From Bacillota bacterium (GTDB taxonomy: Bacteria; Bacillota; Desulfotomaculia; Desulfotomaculales; Desulfohalotomaculaceae): a DNA stretch of 64,000 nucleotides. This document shows positions 8,305 through 17,860 of this stretch, in pieces. Position numbers and translations under genes: made by a program. The first letter of the stretch is position 1. Every line of letters starts with the position of its first letter. The notes under the pieces are model-generated. The model was not told where the DNA came from and did not search any database. It saw only the letters and a program-made list of their open reading frames with translations. Location of the stretch: NCBI GenBank assembly GCA_009711615.1, contig VENI01000004.1, forward strand, positions 107,856 to 171,855, in the 5' to 3' direction.

Positions 8305-9009
8305 TTGAAAAAATTATTAAGCGTTTTGTTGACTTTAACATTATTCATGACGTATATTGTTCCAAGCGGACAAGCAGCAAGTATTGACACATCTCTTGAC
8401 AAGTCTATAGAAAAGCTGTCTGCCGATACGCCTGTCATTTTAAATGATTTTGAAGTTGAATTAACAAAAGATACGAAAAAAAATAAAAAAATTAAATTCA
8501 CAAATAAAACAAGTGGCGAAGTAGAATATTTAGAAGCAATTTTAAAAAAAGATGGTGACTACAAATATTTATCTAAAAACAAGAATGGTTCTTTTGTTAT
8601 AGAATCATTGAAGGATAAAGTTAAAATAACTAACCAAGATACAAAACAAGTCAAATATATTTCTAAAGACTCTGTAAATACAGACATTGGTACACAATCA
8701 ACAACCGAATGGGATTATTCTCATACTGAATATGGGGATAATAATATAGGAAGTAGTGTAGGTTTTACTGCCGGAATTATTGCAGCTGTATGCGGTCTAC
8801 CAGCATGGGCAAGTATAGTTATTGCTATCTCTACTGAGTTAGTCAGTAATAATTGCGATACAGTTTGGTGGAAGAAAAAATTCTATTATAGAGCAATCGA
8901 TTATGTCAGAGCTGAAGAAAAAGTTTTAACATATTTTTATGAGGACTCATCTTATGAGCCAGACGCATTCATTGACTACACAATTGATGTTCATGATTAT
9001 TCCTTCTAA
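8305..9009 (+). CDS. Secreted protein with C-terminal hydrophobic hairpin
   Basis: A 234-residue exported protein. It opens with a textbook signal peptide (KKLLSVLLTLTLFMTYIVP, cleavage near GQAAS). A lysine-rich beta-type region follows to about residue 130. Then come a glycine/alanine-rich hydrophobic segment with a cysteine (GFTAGIIAAVCGLPAW, about 154-172), a second cysteine in SNNCDTVWW, and an aromatic tail. The layout recalls secreted bacteriocin-like proteins, possibly the geobacillin-26 type, but that is a weak memory-based match. I prefer the TTG at 8305, nine bases from AAAGG; the ATG at 8296 abuts that site. It lies near the agr locus, whose control it may share (inference). Confidence 0.6.
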   Translation: MKKLLSVLLTLTLFMTYIVPSGQAASIDTSLDKSIEKLSADTPVILNDFEVELTKDTKKNKKIKFTNKTSGEVEYLEAILKKDGDYKYLSKNKNGSFVIESLKDKVKITNQDTKQVKYISKDSVNTDIGTQSTTEWDYSHTEYGDNNIGSSVGFTAGIIAAVCGLPAWASIVIAISTELVSNNCDTVWWKKKFYYRAIDYVRAEEKVLTYFYEDSSYEPDAFIDYTIDVHDYSF

Positions 9010-9054
9010 TTGATATTAGGGTTGTTAGAACAATAAGTTAAAAAATAATAAATC

Positions 9055-9098
9055 CCTTAATGTAGTTGGTGCTTATTAATGTATCAACTACATTAAGG
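9055..9098 (+). terminator. Hairpin after the secreted protein
   Basis: CCTTAATGTAGTTG (9055-9068) and CAACTACATTAAGG (9085-9098) form a perfect 14-bp stem with a 16-base loop, 46 bases downstream of the stop codon. Only a short T-tract follows, so it may act as a terminator or an mRNA 3' stabiliser. Confidence 0.6.
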
Positions 9099-9578
9099 TC
9101 ATTTCTAGAAAATGTTTAAGAAAAGCTAGCTGCAATAAACTTTTCCTTGATTAAGCTAGAAGAAATTTATAGGGGCCTTGTTTTCTTGTTGGATAAATAA
9201 AGGCAAGTAATACCTCGCACCTATTTAATTGAACCACTCCATCCAAATTGAAAAATTTTAGCAACGTTCTGTAACTGCTATAAAACATCGGGCAAAACCG
9301 AAAATATAAGCGTCAAAACACTGTCCTTGGCAGGGGCGAGCAGCTTTTCTAATGTTTTTCTTTCCGTAAATCTCATAACAAATGTTCAAGGTCTCTACAA
9401 TACTTACCGGGCTTCGACGGGTAGTTTCTCCTGAATAATCTAGACAAAATAAGACAGAGAAACCATCTCAGAAACGATATAAAAGTGATAAAATGATACT
9501 ATGAATTTTAAAGGAATTTAAATTTAAATCCATACAATTTATTCCTTATTTTCAGTTTATCTATATGGAGAGATGAAA
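9099..9578. other. Gap without features
   Basis: About 480 bases with no gene, repeat or clear hairpin that I can support. The last 20 bases carry the ribosome binding site of the following small membrane protein. Confidence 0.4.
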
Positions 9579-9953
9579 ATGAAAAAAACTCAACAAAACT
9601 GGTATTGTTTAGTTTCTTTTGCTATATTTTGCATCTTGATAATTTCATCTTATCAATCTTTAGTACTGGCACTAGCTGGAATTTTCTTTATATTGCTAGG
9701 TGTTTTATTAAAAAAAGAATACGTTGATTATCCTGATTTCATGACATGGCAAAAAATAAGTAATAATAAAACAATCACAAAAAACTATCATTTCTATAAT
9801 GATTTATTTAGTGGGATATTACTTTTACTCTGCAGTGCCCTGAGTTGGTTGATGCATTTTGACGCCTTTTATTTATTTTTATTTGTGCTTATCATTCGCT
9901 TAACAAGTTATTACTATTGTAAGTGGTTTTTTAAGGATAGCGTGCACAAATGA
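9579..9953 (+). CDS. Small polytopic membrane protein
   Basis: A 124-residue protein with four probable membrane spans in two pairs: about residues 10-25 and 27-42, then about 73-88 and 93-110. A polar loop lies between the pairs. I chose the ATG at 9579, seven bases after GGAGAG; an ATG two codons upstream almost touches the site. I do not recognise a family. The gene stands alone, and its function is unknown. It may be immunity or accessory to the secreted protein upstream, but nothing in the sequence shows this. Confidence 0.55.
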   Translation: MKKTQQNWYCLVSFAIFCILIISSYQSLVLALAGIFFILLGVLLKKEYVDYPDFMTWQKISNNKTITKNYHFYNDLFSGILLLLCSALSWLMHFDAFYLFLFVLIIRLTSYYYCKWFFKDSVHK

Positions 9954-10027
9954 TGACTTGATAGCTAAAAGTAAATCCGAAGCGTTAGCCTGAGCCATGA
10001 ATTAATCTTGTTGTTTAAACCCACCCT

Positions 10028-10569
10028 CTATATCCCGTTTTTCTTTAAAAACTTATCACTCATTTCAAAATTATATCTAGTTAGTGTCAAATTTTCCAAA
10101 GTATGTAAAAAAGAATTATGAACCTCTTCCCAATTTTGAACCGAGGGCTTGTCTCCATTCAATTGATAAATTCGGATTTTGCGGCATAATGTGTTTAATT
10201 GTATAGCTTTCAATATCTATAATCTCTTTTCGCTTATAGTTCTCCAACTTCCGGAGAAAGTAGTTTTGTTACGAAAATTGTATACATCTTTAATAACCAG
10301 TTCACGAATAAACTCCTCATTATCGGAGAATCGCTTGTACGAGTCCTTTAAGAGAAATAGGGCACGAACACTTTCCAGATAGTTATTTTATCTATTCTAT
10401 GACTCAAATGGACAAACGTCTTATTCAACGAATTAGTCGGAACACCACAGATTGCATGGCGAAACACATATGACTTTACTAGTTTTAGAACTGCAATGAA
10501 GTCTATTTTTGTAATCTCTTGATTGGTATAATCATTATATAGATCTAGCAAAAAAAGGATAGTATACAT
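10028..10569 (-). pseudogene. Remnant of GmrSD-type (DUF262/DUF1524) restriction enzyme
   Basis: Frameshifted minus-strand fragments reconstruct the C-terminal part of a DUF262/DUF1524 protein. In order they read SYVFRHAICGVPTNSLNKTF, ALFLLKDSYKRFSDNEEF, DVYNFRNKTTFLRKLENY, DIESYTIKHIMPQN (the DUF1524 HNH-like signature around His) and HTLENLTLTRYNFEMSDK. The order matches the family. At least two frame breaks and the absence of the whole DUF262 NTPase half show it is inactive. Intact GmrSD enzymes cleave modified phage DNA. This fragment sits at the left edge of the conjugative block, in the kind of spot where defence cargo is swapped. Confidence 0.8.
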
Positions 10570-11306
10570 CTGTTTATGTATGTCAGCACCTGATTTATTT
10601 CCTTATCAGTTTCGGTCTGGAATGCTAATTTCACGAAATATTGTTTTCTTAAGTCAGAAATTATTACATCCATTTCCATCTCGTTATATTTTGCTAGTTC
10701 ATTGCCCACCTTCTCTTTAATGCCTAATTTTTCTGCAATGGCACTATCATAAAGGACTACCGAATTTCTAAATACATTAATTGGTTGTCCAAGTATTTCT
10801 TCAAAAAAGTAAACCTTTTTATGTATTTTTTTATTAGTAACAAGGAAAATATTTTTCCTATAGATGTTATATTTTTTATCGATACTTGAGGTATAATTAA
10901 GCTTTTTATAGGTTTCTCCGGCTTCCTCCAAGGCAAATATCCCTCCGGTATCTACAATGTACAGCGTAACAACACTATTATCCTTAAAGATTATTTTATT
11001 CTCACATAGCAACCCAAGTACTACACATCTGTCTATTATCTCCTTACACTCATCTTCACTTATACCAACCTCATGCATGATTTGATTAATATCTGCCACT
11101 CTCAATGAATTAACTACATTGAGAATACCAAAGTGAAGTTCATTTAGCTTCCAAGCCCTAAAAAAACCCGCCACAGTTTCCTTTGTGTAAACACCTTTTA
11201 CTTCCGGTTCCTCATCTTCAGGTAAAACATTATATCTTTTGCCGATAACCTCATTGATTTGACTACAAATATACATTGTTTCGTAATTCTTAACTAAATC
11301 CATCAT
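10545..11306 (-). CDS. Hypothetical protein with winged-helix-like middle
   Basis: A 253-residue protein. Residues about 48-105 (GFFRAWKLNELHFGILNVVN through DECKEIIDRCVVLGLLCENK) look like a small winged-helix domain with alternating helices and a short hairpin. The rest is unassigned. It overlaps the dead restriction-enzyme fragment at its 3' end and lies 45 bases downstream of another minus-strand accessory gene, so it is probably the last gene of the maintenance/transfer operon. The extreme C-terminus (YINRCILSFFC) may have been altered by the neighbouring rearrangement. No function is assigned. Confidence 0.55.
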   Translation of the reverse strand: MMDLVKNYETMYICSQINEVIGKRYNVLPEDEEPEVKGVYTKETVAGFFRAWKLNELHFGILNVVNSLRVADINQIMHEVGISEDECKEIIDRCVVLGLLCENKIIFKDNSVVTLYIVDTGGIFALEEAGETYKKLNYTSSIDKKYNIYRKNIFLVTNKKIHKKVYFFEEILGQPINVFRNSVVLYDSAIAEKLGIKEKVGNELAKYNEMEMDVIISDLRKQYFVKLAFQTETDKEINQVLTYINRCILSFFC

Positions 11307-11351
11307 TGCACGGGGTAAGGGGAAAATTCCCCTACCCCTCTACCCTCCAAG

Positions 11352-12014
11352 CTATGATATTTCAAATAATTTCTGAGTAAGTGTACTGTTGTCATGCTGC
11401 ATTAAATGCAGGTCTGAAGTAAATCGTTTACCTTTTGGTACCAGTTCCTTAGCCTCATTAACAGTAGGAAATATATACAGGCTTGCATCCGGGTTTGGTT
11501 TTTCTTTACGCCTTGGTGCATCAATTATCATCTTTACTTTTTCTGTTTGACCCTTTGGTAAATAAGACATTTCTGCAAAGGTAGGTTTCTTATTACTTCT
11601 TACTAATCTCCATTCAAAACCCGGCACTTCTTTTTTAGCGTGAGAATAATACAACCCCAGAGCAGCCATTCTGCAAGCCTCAGCTGCATTGTTAGGTAAT
11701 CTTACATCAGTGGTTAACCATAACTTAAATACTGCAGCATTGGCGGCAACGGTAACCCATCTTACTAAACCTGCATACCAAAGACAGTTGAAGGATTTAC
11801 TTGCTACAAATCTGCTTTTTTTAAGCAGATTTGTAGCTGCGGAAACTGTTAGTGCTTCAGTTTCACTTAAGTACTCTAAAACATCAAAAGCTCTTCCGTT
11901 AAAATCTTGGGATTCTATTTCATTGGATAATCTTGATGGCCTCATACTGGTACCAAACGCAAATACACTGTCCTTATTTGCTTGTTGTTGATCTCTTTGT
12001 CCGGATTCTTTCAC
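11352..12014 (-). CDS. Element accessory protein with HTH-like segment
   Basis: A 220-residue protein starting with GTG at 12014 behind AAAGGAGG. After a polar N-terminus, residues about 40-85 (DVLEYLSETEALTVSAATNL, SKSFNCLWYAGLVRW) look like a winged-helix DNA-binding unit. The C-terminal half is alpha/beta, with PDASLYIFPTVNEAKEL. The gene overlaps the preceding S1-domain gene by 41 bases, so it belongs to the same transcript as the coupling ATPase. I infer an element-specific DNA-binding accessory to transfer or replication. No family name can be given. Confidence 0.55.
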   Translation of the reverse strand: MKESGQRDQQQANKDSVFAFGTSMRPSRLSNEIESQDFNGRAFDVLEYLSETEALTVSAATNLLKKSRFVASKSFNCLWYAGLVRWVTVAANAAVFKLWLTTDVRLPNNAAEACRMAALGLYYSHAKKEVPGFEWRLVRSNKKPTFAEMSYLPKGQTEKVKMIIDAPRRKEKPNPDASLYIFPTVNEAKELVPKGKRFTSDLHLMQHDNSTLTQKLFEIS

Positions 12015-12834
12015 GTTCCCGCCTCCTTTCAACCGTGCGTTTTGGATCCCACTTTAATAAATGCAACTGCTTTTTTGCCTTATGATAACTATTAACCTGA
12101 AATTCAACCTTATCATCAATTTCATATCCGTCTTCAGCCTTATATAGGGCCAACCCTATTATTCCGGGTTTAACACTGACAAAAGCCTGATTATCACGTA
12201 TGGACACAACTTTGCCCAGCACTATTTCACCACGATTAAATTGCCACAAATTCCATGGGTCCACGGGTAATACCTCAATGATTCTTTTTTCATAGTCCAA
12301 GGCAACTACAGTAACTTTCAAAACACTACCAACCTCATATTGCACATTTAGCGGAACACCTTTGGATAGCCTGGCCTTTTCCTGATTTACTCTTACAATC
12401 ACCCCGCCACCAATATCCAGGTATACACTACGGCGGCCAATAGCTCGAACAACGGCATTTATAACTTCGTTTTCTTCTAGTTGACTAATTAATCTTAAAA
12501 GCATCGTGTCTACAGCTTCTTTTCTGCTGCATGCTACTAAGTCTTCATCTTTGTTAACGCCTTTGATTTTAACTATAATCTTTTGTCCTACAAATTCATT
12601 CATCGGCGTACCATTTGGCAAACCATTTTCATTAGCCGGAACTATTCCAGTTATTCCTGGTTTACTCGCAAACTCCACTTCCCATGTTTCACCTTGAACT
12701 TCTAGCCTTTTCACGCGTACTACCAATGCTTCAATTAAGGTACCACGTTCCTTTGCTTCATACAGCTCAGTCCACAAGTCAAATTGCTCTAAACTAAATC
12801 CTTCTGGTGCAATTTTAAACAAGGTTTCCCACAT
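11974..12834 (-). CDS. S1-domain RNA-binding protein
   Basis: A protein of about 286 residues with tandem OB-fold units of the S1 type. The first is about residues 33-110 (LIEALVVRVKRLEVQGETWE, then a KPGITGIVP element). The last is about 195-262, with GEIVLGKVVSIRDNQAFVSV followed by KPGIIGLALYKAED, which is a clear S1 motif. A middle segment, DIGGGVIVRVNQEKA, resembles a further degenerate copy. S1 domains bind single-stranded nucleic acid. On this element it lies directly after the coupling ATPase, so a role in handling transfer DNA or mRNA is possible. The start is uncertain: ATG at 12834 abuts GAAAGG, and TTG at 12852 is the alternative. Confidence 0.7.
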   Translation of the reverse strand: MWETLFKIAPEGFSLEQFDLWTELYEAKERGTLIEALVVRVKRLEVQGETWEVEFASKPGITGIVPANENGLPNGTPMNEFVGQKIIVKIKGVNKDEDLVACSRKEAVDTMLLRLISQLEENEVINAVVRAIGRRSVYLDIGGGVIVRVNQEKARLSKGVPLNVQYEVGSVLKVTVVALDYEKRIIEVLPVDPWNLWQFNRGEIVLGKVVSIRDNQAFVSVKPGIIGLALYKAEDGYEIDDKVEFQVNSYHKAKKQLHLLKWDPKRTVERRRERERIRTKRSTTSK

Positions 12835-12845
12835 CCTTTCTAAGA

Positions 12846-15068
12846 TTACCAAGGCATTTCTGATTGTTTAATGCCTTGAATATTTTTGTGTCCTTCATTT
12901 TTGTTGTCTATATCATCTAATGCCTTATCATCACCCATATTTTTAACTTCTAAACAGTTTAAATCCGATTCATTTTCTTTGCTGTTTTCAAGAGAACCAG
13001 GCTCGTTTGAAAAATCTTTGTGATTGTTAATATCTTCTTTATTTGAACTAATTTTTTGCAACCATAATGCTGATTTTAAATTTGCATTTCTTTCTTCGAT
13101 AACTGCTATTTCCGGCAGTTTCACTTTAAAGCTTCTTGTTTGTACTAATTCACTAATTAGCAGTTGACCGGCCTGTTTAATCTCCTTTGCTTGCGGCAGT
13201 TTTACCCATCCTAGTTTCTTAAGATATAATGGGTAACACCATTGAATCAGTGCTATACAGTCCAGCGGGTCCATTCTTGCTATCTCATCAGGCTCCATTA
13301 ATGACCTTTTTATTGCACTTTGAGTTTTTTCTGCTAACTTAAAGTGATGTACTACTGGTATGGTTAAATCTTCTTTTTCAAATTTACCCTCCACAGCTGT
13401 TTTGCCCAAAATTTTTGAAAACATAACTGCAGTTTCTTGGTCACTGGGGGTTACCCCTAAAAGCAGTATTGTTGGGCAATTGGCCAAAATATTTTTTGCC
13501 TCATTTACGCCATAAACATCATCCAATTGACTTCTTCCTTGAAGTATGAATTGGATGTGCATACCTAGGCTGCGAGCGGTTGATATGATTTCCGAAAAGC
13601 CTGGTATTCGCCCTATATTAGCAAACTCATCTAATAAAAACCGAACTGGCACTAATAGCTTTCCATTGTACTGATCAGCTAAGCTGTATAACCGCTTAAA
13701 AAGAAACATATAAAAGGTGGAAAGTATTGGTTGTAGCACCTTGTTTTCGCCACTTACAGGTATAACGCAAAACAGAGCCATTTTTTTACTACCCATCTCA
13801 CTGAGGTTTATTTCATGTTCTGATAAAAGGGCAGCTAGCGGTTCTGTTGTTAATATTTTTAGTTTTGCTGAGAGTCCCGATACTGCATGGTCATAGTTTG
13901 CTGATGATACACCACGCCAGCGTTCATAGATAGTTGCACTTATTTTTTCGGTTTGATATGCAGCTTTAAACCTGGCATCTAACTCTTCTTTGGTCCATGC
14001 TGTTAAACTCATAGCCGCTCGTAAATGCTGTTGTTCAACTGGAAAATCACCTTTAAGCAAACCGGTTAATGCTTCTAATAATTGAATTTCTTTTGCTAAA
14101 AAATATGCATTGTCGTCTTTTCCAGCATTTTTAATTAAACATGCTGCCATTTCAGCTATCTCTGCATCATTTTTGCATTCTGTAATGGCATTCCAACGAT
14201 TACTGGTGGCTGGATTGGATAGGTTAAATATTTTAACTTCATAACCTTTTTCTTTAAGCCATTTTGCTGTTGTAGCAGCCAGTTCTCCTTTCGGATCTGT
14301 ACAGATGAATGATTGCCCATCTGCGACAGCAGCAATTATGTTACCAAAAACATAAGAAAATGTTTTACCGGAACCAGTACCACCAAAAATGGCTACGTGG
14401 CCTGCCAAACTTGGTTTTCCTTTTGGCGCCTTACCTGGTATTACTCTAATTATTGGGTTAAAAAACTTTTGATTACTTAGTTTTCCTAATACTATCCCAC
14501 CTGTAGATTGTTTACTTTTATTAATTTGGGGTGGGCCAAAATCACATAAATGTTCAACATCTTGTTTAGAAGCCCAACGTGTGGTTCCATATACTGCATT
14601 ATCAGCTAATTTTAAGCCATGAACATGGCTGGAGTTATTCTTTACTCTTTTTAACCGCCAAAAAGAATATGCAATTAAAAAACAAACTCCTATAAACACA
14701 TTTAGACAAAACCAAAGTCGTTTTACATCTGGATGGGTTAGGGATTCTATTGGACTTGTTAACCAGGCCTTACCAACGCTAATTGGATGCTGGGAAATAT
14801 AAGGCAGCATCTTTGAATGTGCTGCAGCAGCTGCTTTTTGCTCTGGGCTGGCAAAAAATGAAGTCGCTTTTATTTGATGCTGTATATCATGTATAGCTGC
14901 AGCTACACTACCCAACACCAAAACATCGGCAAAATAAAAAAACGGCACGGCTACTGGTAAAACTCCCAGTATCAGTGCTGTTTTCTTATGTTCTAACATC
15001 CATTTCTTAAATGACTTAACCGATATTTTTCCTGCCACATTAGAAAAATTAGCTCTCAATAGCCTCAC
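12846..15068 (-). CDS. virD4: VirD4/TraG-type coupling ATPase
   Basis: A 740-residue membrane-anchored ATPase. Two or three hydrophobic segments lie in the first 145 residues (ALILGVLPVAVPFFYF, FCLNVFIGVCFLIAYSFW). The motor domain follows, with Walker A GGTGSGKT near residue 230 and Walker B VRFLLDEFANIGRIPG near 480. This is the T4CP layout: it recruits processed DNA to the type IV secretion channel and powers transfer. The C-terminal 80 residues are polar and low-complexity. It overlaps its upstream neighbour by 20 bases and its downstream neighbour slightly, placing it in one operon with topoisomerase III. The VirB4 partner lies 31 kb away on the same strand. Confidence 0.93.
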   Translation of the reverse strand: MRLLRANFSNVAGKISVKSFKKWMLEHKKTALILGVLPVAVPFFYFADVLVLGSVAAAIHDIQHQIKATSFFASPEQKAAAAAHSKMLPYISQHPISVGKAWLTSPIESLTHPDVKRLWFCLNVFIGVCFLIAYSFWRLKRVKNNSSHVHGLKLADNAVYGTTRWASKQDVEHLCDFGPPQINKSKQSTGGIVLGKLSNQKFFNPIIRVIPGKAPKGKPSLAGHVAIFGGTGSGKTFSYVFGNIIAAVADGQSFICTDPKGELAATTAKWLKEKGYEVKIFNLSNPATSNRWNAITECKNDAEIAEMAACLIKNAGKDDNAYFLAKEIQLLEALTGLLKGDFPVEQQHLRAAMSLTAWTKEELDARFKAAYQTEKISATIYERWRGVSSANYDHAVSGLSAKLKILTTEPLAALLSEHEINLSEMGSKKMALFCVIPVSGENKVLQPILSTFYMFLFKRLYSLADQYNGKLLVPVRFLLDEFANIGRIPGFSEIISTARSLGMHIQFILQGRSQLDDVYGVNEAKNILANCPTILLLGVTPSDQETAVMFSKILGKTAVEGKFEKEDLTIPVVHHFKLAEKTQSAIKRSLMEPDEIARMDPLDCIALIQWCYPLYLKKLGWVKLPQAKEIKQAGQLLISELVQTRSFKVKLPEIAVIEERNANLKSALWLQKISSNKEDINNHKDFSNEPGSLENSKENESDLNCLEVKNMGDDKALDDIDNKNEGHKNIQGIKQSEMPW

Positions 15069-15426
15069 CCTCTCGTTTACATGCAGGCGTAGAAATACGA
15101 ACTGCTACTTGTTTTGTGGTGTCTAAATAGTGAAGTATGTTTTTGTTAATATATATCAGCCCTAGTTCCCCCCTTTCACCGATGTCTTCAACAAACCTCA
15201 TTTTCTTCTCGGTTTCTTTATCTATTACACAAGCTGCACGGTAACCGCCAACTGGCAGAAGTTCTTTTGCCTTTGCCAGTTGCAAAGTTATTTCGTCGTT
15301 AATTTGCATTTTCTGAACAAAAGATAACGGCAGATATATTCTGCCGATACGATCTCCGTTTTCTCTGAAGCATGCTTTGTACTTTGTGGTTTTGTATAAA
15401 CGCATAGTGAAGTCAATTACTGCCAC
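15049..15426 (-). CDS. Hypothetical 125-residue protein
   Basis: A small mostly beta-strand protein (RIGRIYLPLSFVQKM, DEITLQLAKAKELLPVGGYR) wedged between topoisomerase III and the coupling ATPase, overlapping the latter by 20 bases. It has no cysteines in a metal pattern, no signal and no membrane span. The strand pattern resembles small AbrB- or barrel-like proteins, but no family is recognised. Its place suggests a conserved accessory of the transfer or replication operon. Confidence 0.55.
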   Translation of the reverse strand: MAVIDFTMRLYKTTKYKACFRENGDRIGRIYLPLSFVQKMQINDEITLQLAKAKELLPVGGYRAACVIDKETEKKMRFVEDIGERGELGLIYINKNILHYLDTTKQVAVRISTPACKREGEAIES

Positions 15427-15439
15427 AGTGTTCTACCCC

Positions 15440-17836
15440 CTATTTAAATTTAAAACTCACTTTCCCTTGATCTATAACTAAAGCTGCATTAAATTTCTTA
15501 CCGGCTTTTGACTTAAAACCTTTTATAATATCTGTTTCCCCTTTTTCCAGAAGAACTTTAGCTTGATTTTCTGTTATTTTCCTGCCAACCATCTGCTTCC
15601 AAATTACAAACTTGCAACCATCACGATAACCACTACAACCATAGGATTTATCTGTTTCAATAACATTTTGGCCGCACAATGGACAAACGCCTATTGGTTC
15701 TCGGTTTTTGTTTGGAAACTCAAATTCCACTTTATTTTCTTCATTCAGCTTTAATATTGCTTCAAACTTTTTATTGGCTTTTGATTTAAAACCTTTAATT
15801 ACACCAGTTTTGCCTTTTTCAAGTAAATCTTGTACCTGCTTTAGGGTGATTTTTTTACTAGCTATTTCTTTCCAAATCACAAATTTACAGCCATCTTTAT
15901 ATCCACTACAACCGTACCCTTTTTTACCTTCAATGACATCACAACCGCATTGTGGACATTTTCCTATTGACTGCCTCTCTTGCTTCATTTCATGGCTTAC
16001 TTCTTGTTCCTTTGCCATTTGTACTACTTTCCCGGTGAAATTTTTAATCCCATCTAACCATAAACTAGCATCACTTTGCCCTTCTTCGATTTGCTTTAAG
16101 CCTTCTTCCCAAGATGCTGTTAATTCCACTGATTTTACCTGTTCCGGAACTAAATTTATTAGCGCAACACCTTTTTCTGTAGCCACAAGAGTTTTCTTCT
16201 GTCTTTCTAAATATCCAACTTTTATCAATCTTTCGATGATGGCTGCTCTAGTGGCCGGGGTTCCAATTCCACCGGACTCTTTTAATGTTTCTGCCTTTTC
16301 TTTATCCTCTACCAGGCGACCAGCATTCTCCATCGCCGCCAGCAGTGTTGCTTCAGTATATCTCTTGGGAGGTTTAGTTTCTTTCTCTGGCGTTTTTATT
16401 TGCTGTACACTAACTTCTTCGTTTTCTGATAAGGGTGGTAATACTTGTTCTTCCTGTTTAGTATCCTCTTCTTTTTCCTGCTTAGAATCGTTCTTATAAA
16501 CAATTTTCCACCCTTGATCTAACCCTGTTTTTCCCTTGGAAATAAAGTTTTCATCGTTTACGGCTGTAATCACCTTGGTTACTGCATATTTTGCATCTGG
16601 ATAGTAAATGGCCATAAATCTTCGTGCAACCATGTCATAAATTGCTTGCTCATTTTTGTTTAAGGCAGAAATATCCGAGGCCTTTTCTGTAGGTATAATG
16701 GCATGGTGATCACTTACCTTCTTCCTGTCCACGAATCGTTTACTTAGTGACCTTATTTCCGGTACCAGTTTGGCGTACTCTCCTGTCTTTTTTAATGCAT
16801 TTAATCGCGATTGCACTGTCTCCATCATTGCTTCTGTCATGTGCCTACTGTCAGTCCTGGGGTAAGTAATAAGTTTGTGTTTTTCGTACAACGCTTGGGC
16901 CGTATTAAGGGTTTGCTGAGCTGTCATACCATATCTCCTGTTAGCTTCTTTCTGCAGATCATTCAAGTTAAAAAGCGTTGGCGGTTGTTCTCGGGTCTCC
17001 TTTTGTTCTACTGCAATTATGACACCGCTATTGGAATCCTTAAGTTTATCCATAAGAGCATCTAGCTCTTCTTGGGTGAATATACGCCCCTTATCACCAC
17101 CGGACCACTTAGCTTTATATAATTCTCCTGATTTAGTCTGAAGATCAGACCATATCTCCCAATAGGGTGTTGGTTTAAAATTATTTATTTCATGGTCTCT
17201 TTTTACCACCAATGCCAGGGTTGGGGTTTGTACCCTGCCAACTGAAAGAACAGTACTGTGCCGGACAGAAAAAGCCCTGGTTGCATTAATACCCACTAGC
17301 CAATCAGATTCTGCCCTGGCATCTGCTGCGGTGGCTAAATTGTCTAATGCACTACCTTCCCGAAGCTTTCTAAACGACTCTTTAATTGCTGAAGGAGTGG
17401 TTTCTGAAAGCCATAGTCTTTTTACTGGTTTTTTGCAGCTACAGTAACGGTAAACACGCCGGAATATCAGTTCCCCTTCACGCCCTGCATCGCAAGCGTT
17501 TATAACTTCTGTTACCGATTCAGAATTCAATAGATTTCGTAATACTTTTAGCTGCTTTCTGCCACCTTTAGTTGGCTCCAGCTGAAAAGACTCTGGTATA
17601 ATTGGCAGTTGTTCAATATTCCAGTTAGCCAACTGTTCATCGTAATGGTGCGGTTCAGCTAACCCAAGCAAATGTCCAAATGCCCAAGAAATTAAATACT
17701 CCTGATTTTCTAGATACCCGTCTTTTTTATCAAAATGGCCCAGTACTGCTGCAAGATCCCGGGCAACTGAAGGCTTTTCCGCAATTATTAGTTTTTTAAT
17801 ATAGATCACATCCCTCTTCCAGAAATATAGTGGCAT
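15440..17836 (-). CDS. topB: DNA topoisomerase III (TopB)
   Basis: A type IA topoisomerase of about 798 residues. The TOPRIM domain is at the N-terminus (LIIAEKPSVARDLA, then NACDAGREGELIFRRVY). The breakage-rejoining core contains SVGRVQTPTLALVV and the active-site tyrosine in HKLITYPRTDSRHM. The C-terminus carries two tandem copies of a zinc-ribbon-like unit, CPQCGCDVIEGKKGYGCSGY and CPLCGQNVIETDKSYGCSGY, each followed by a K-G-F-K-S-K-A motif. Plasmids and conjugative elements of Firmicutes often carry TopB to resolve replication or transfer intermediates. The true start may be a GTG about 27 bases inside the frame. Confidence 0.92.
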   Translation of the reverse strand: MPLYFWKRDVIYIKKLIIAEKPSVARDLAAVLGHFDKKDGYLENQEYLISWAFGHLLGLAEPHHYDEQLANWNIEQLPIIPESFQLEPTKGGRKQLKVLRNLLNSESVTEVINACDAGREGELIFRRVYRYCSCKKPVKRLWLSETTPSAIKESFRKLREGSALDNLATAADARAESDWLVGINATRAFSVRHSTVLSVGRVQTPTLALVVKRDHEINNFKPTPYWEIWSDLQTKSGELYKAKWSGGDKGRIFTQEELDALMDKLKDSNSGVIIAVEQKETREQPPTLFNLNDLQKEANRRYGMTAQQTLNTAQALYEKHKLITYPRTDSRHMTEAMMETVQSRLNALKKTGEYAKLVPEIRSLSKRFVDRKKVSDHHAIIPTEKASDISALNKNEQAIYDMVARRFMAIYYPDAKYAVTKVITAVNDENFISKGKTGLDQGWKIVYKNDSKQEKEEDTKQEEQVLPPLSENEEVSVQQIKTPEKETKPPKRYTEATLLAAMENAGRLVEDKEKAETLKESGGIGTPATRAAIIERLIKVGYLERQKKTLVATEKGVALINLVPEQVKSVELTASWEEGLKQIEEGQSDASLWLDGIKNFTGKVVQMAKEQEVSHEMKQERQSIGKCPQCGCDVIEGKKGYGCSGYKDGCKFVIWKEIASKKITLKQVQDLLEKGKTGVIKGFKSKANKKFEAILKLNEENKVEFEFPNKNREPIGVCPLCGQNVIETDKSYGCSGYRDGCKFVIWKQMVGRKITENQAKVLLEKGETDIIKGFKSKAGKKFNAALVIDQGKVSFKFK

Positions 17837-17860
17837 ACTAATTTATTGATTAATGTAAGC

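Noticed and set aside
15708..16499. 263-codon open frame on the plus strand
   Set aside because: Antisense shadow of topoisomerase III with biased composition and no motif. The TopB frame is certain.
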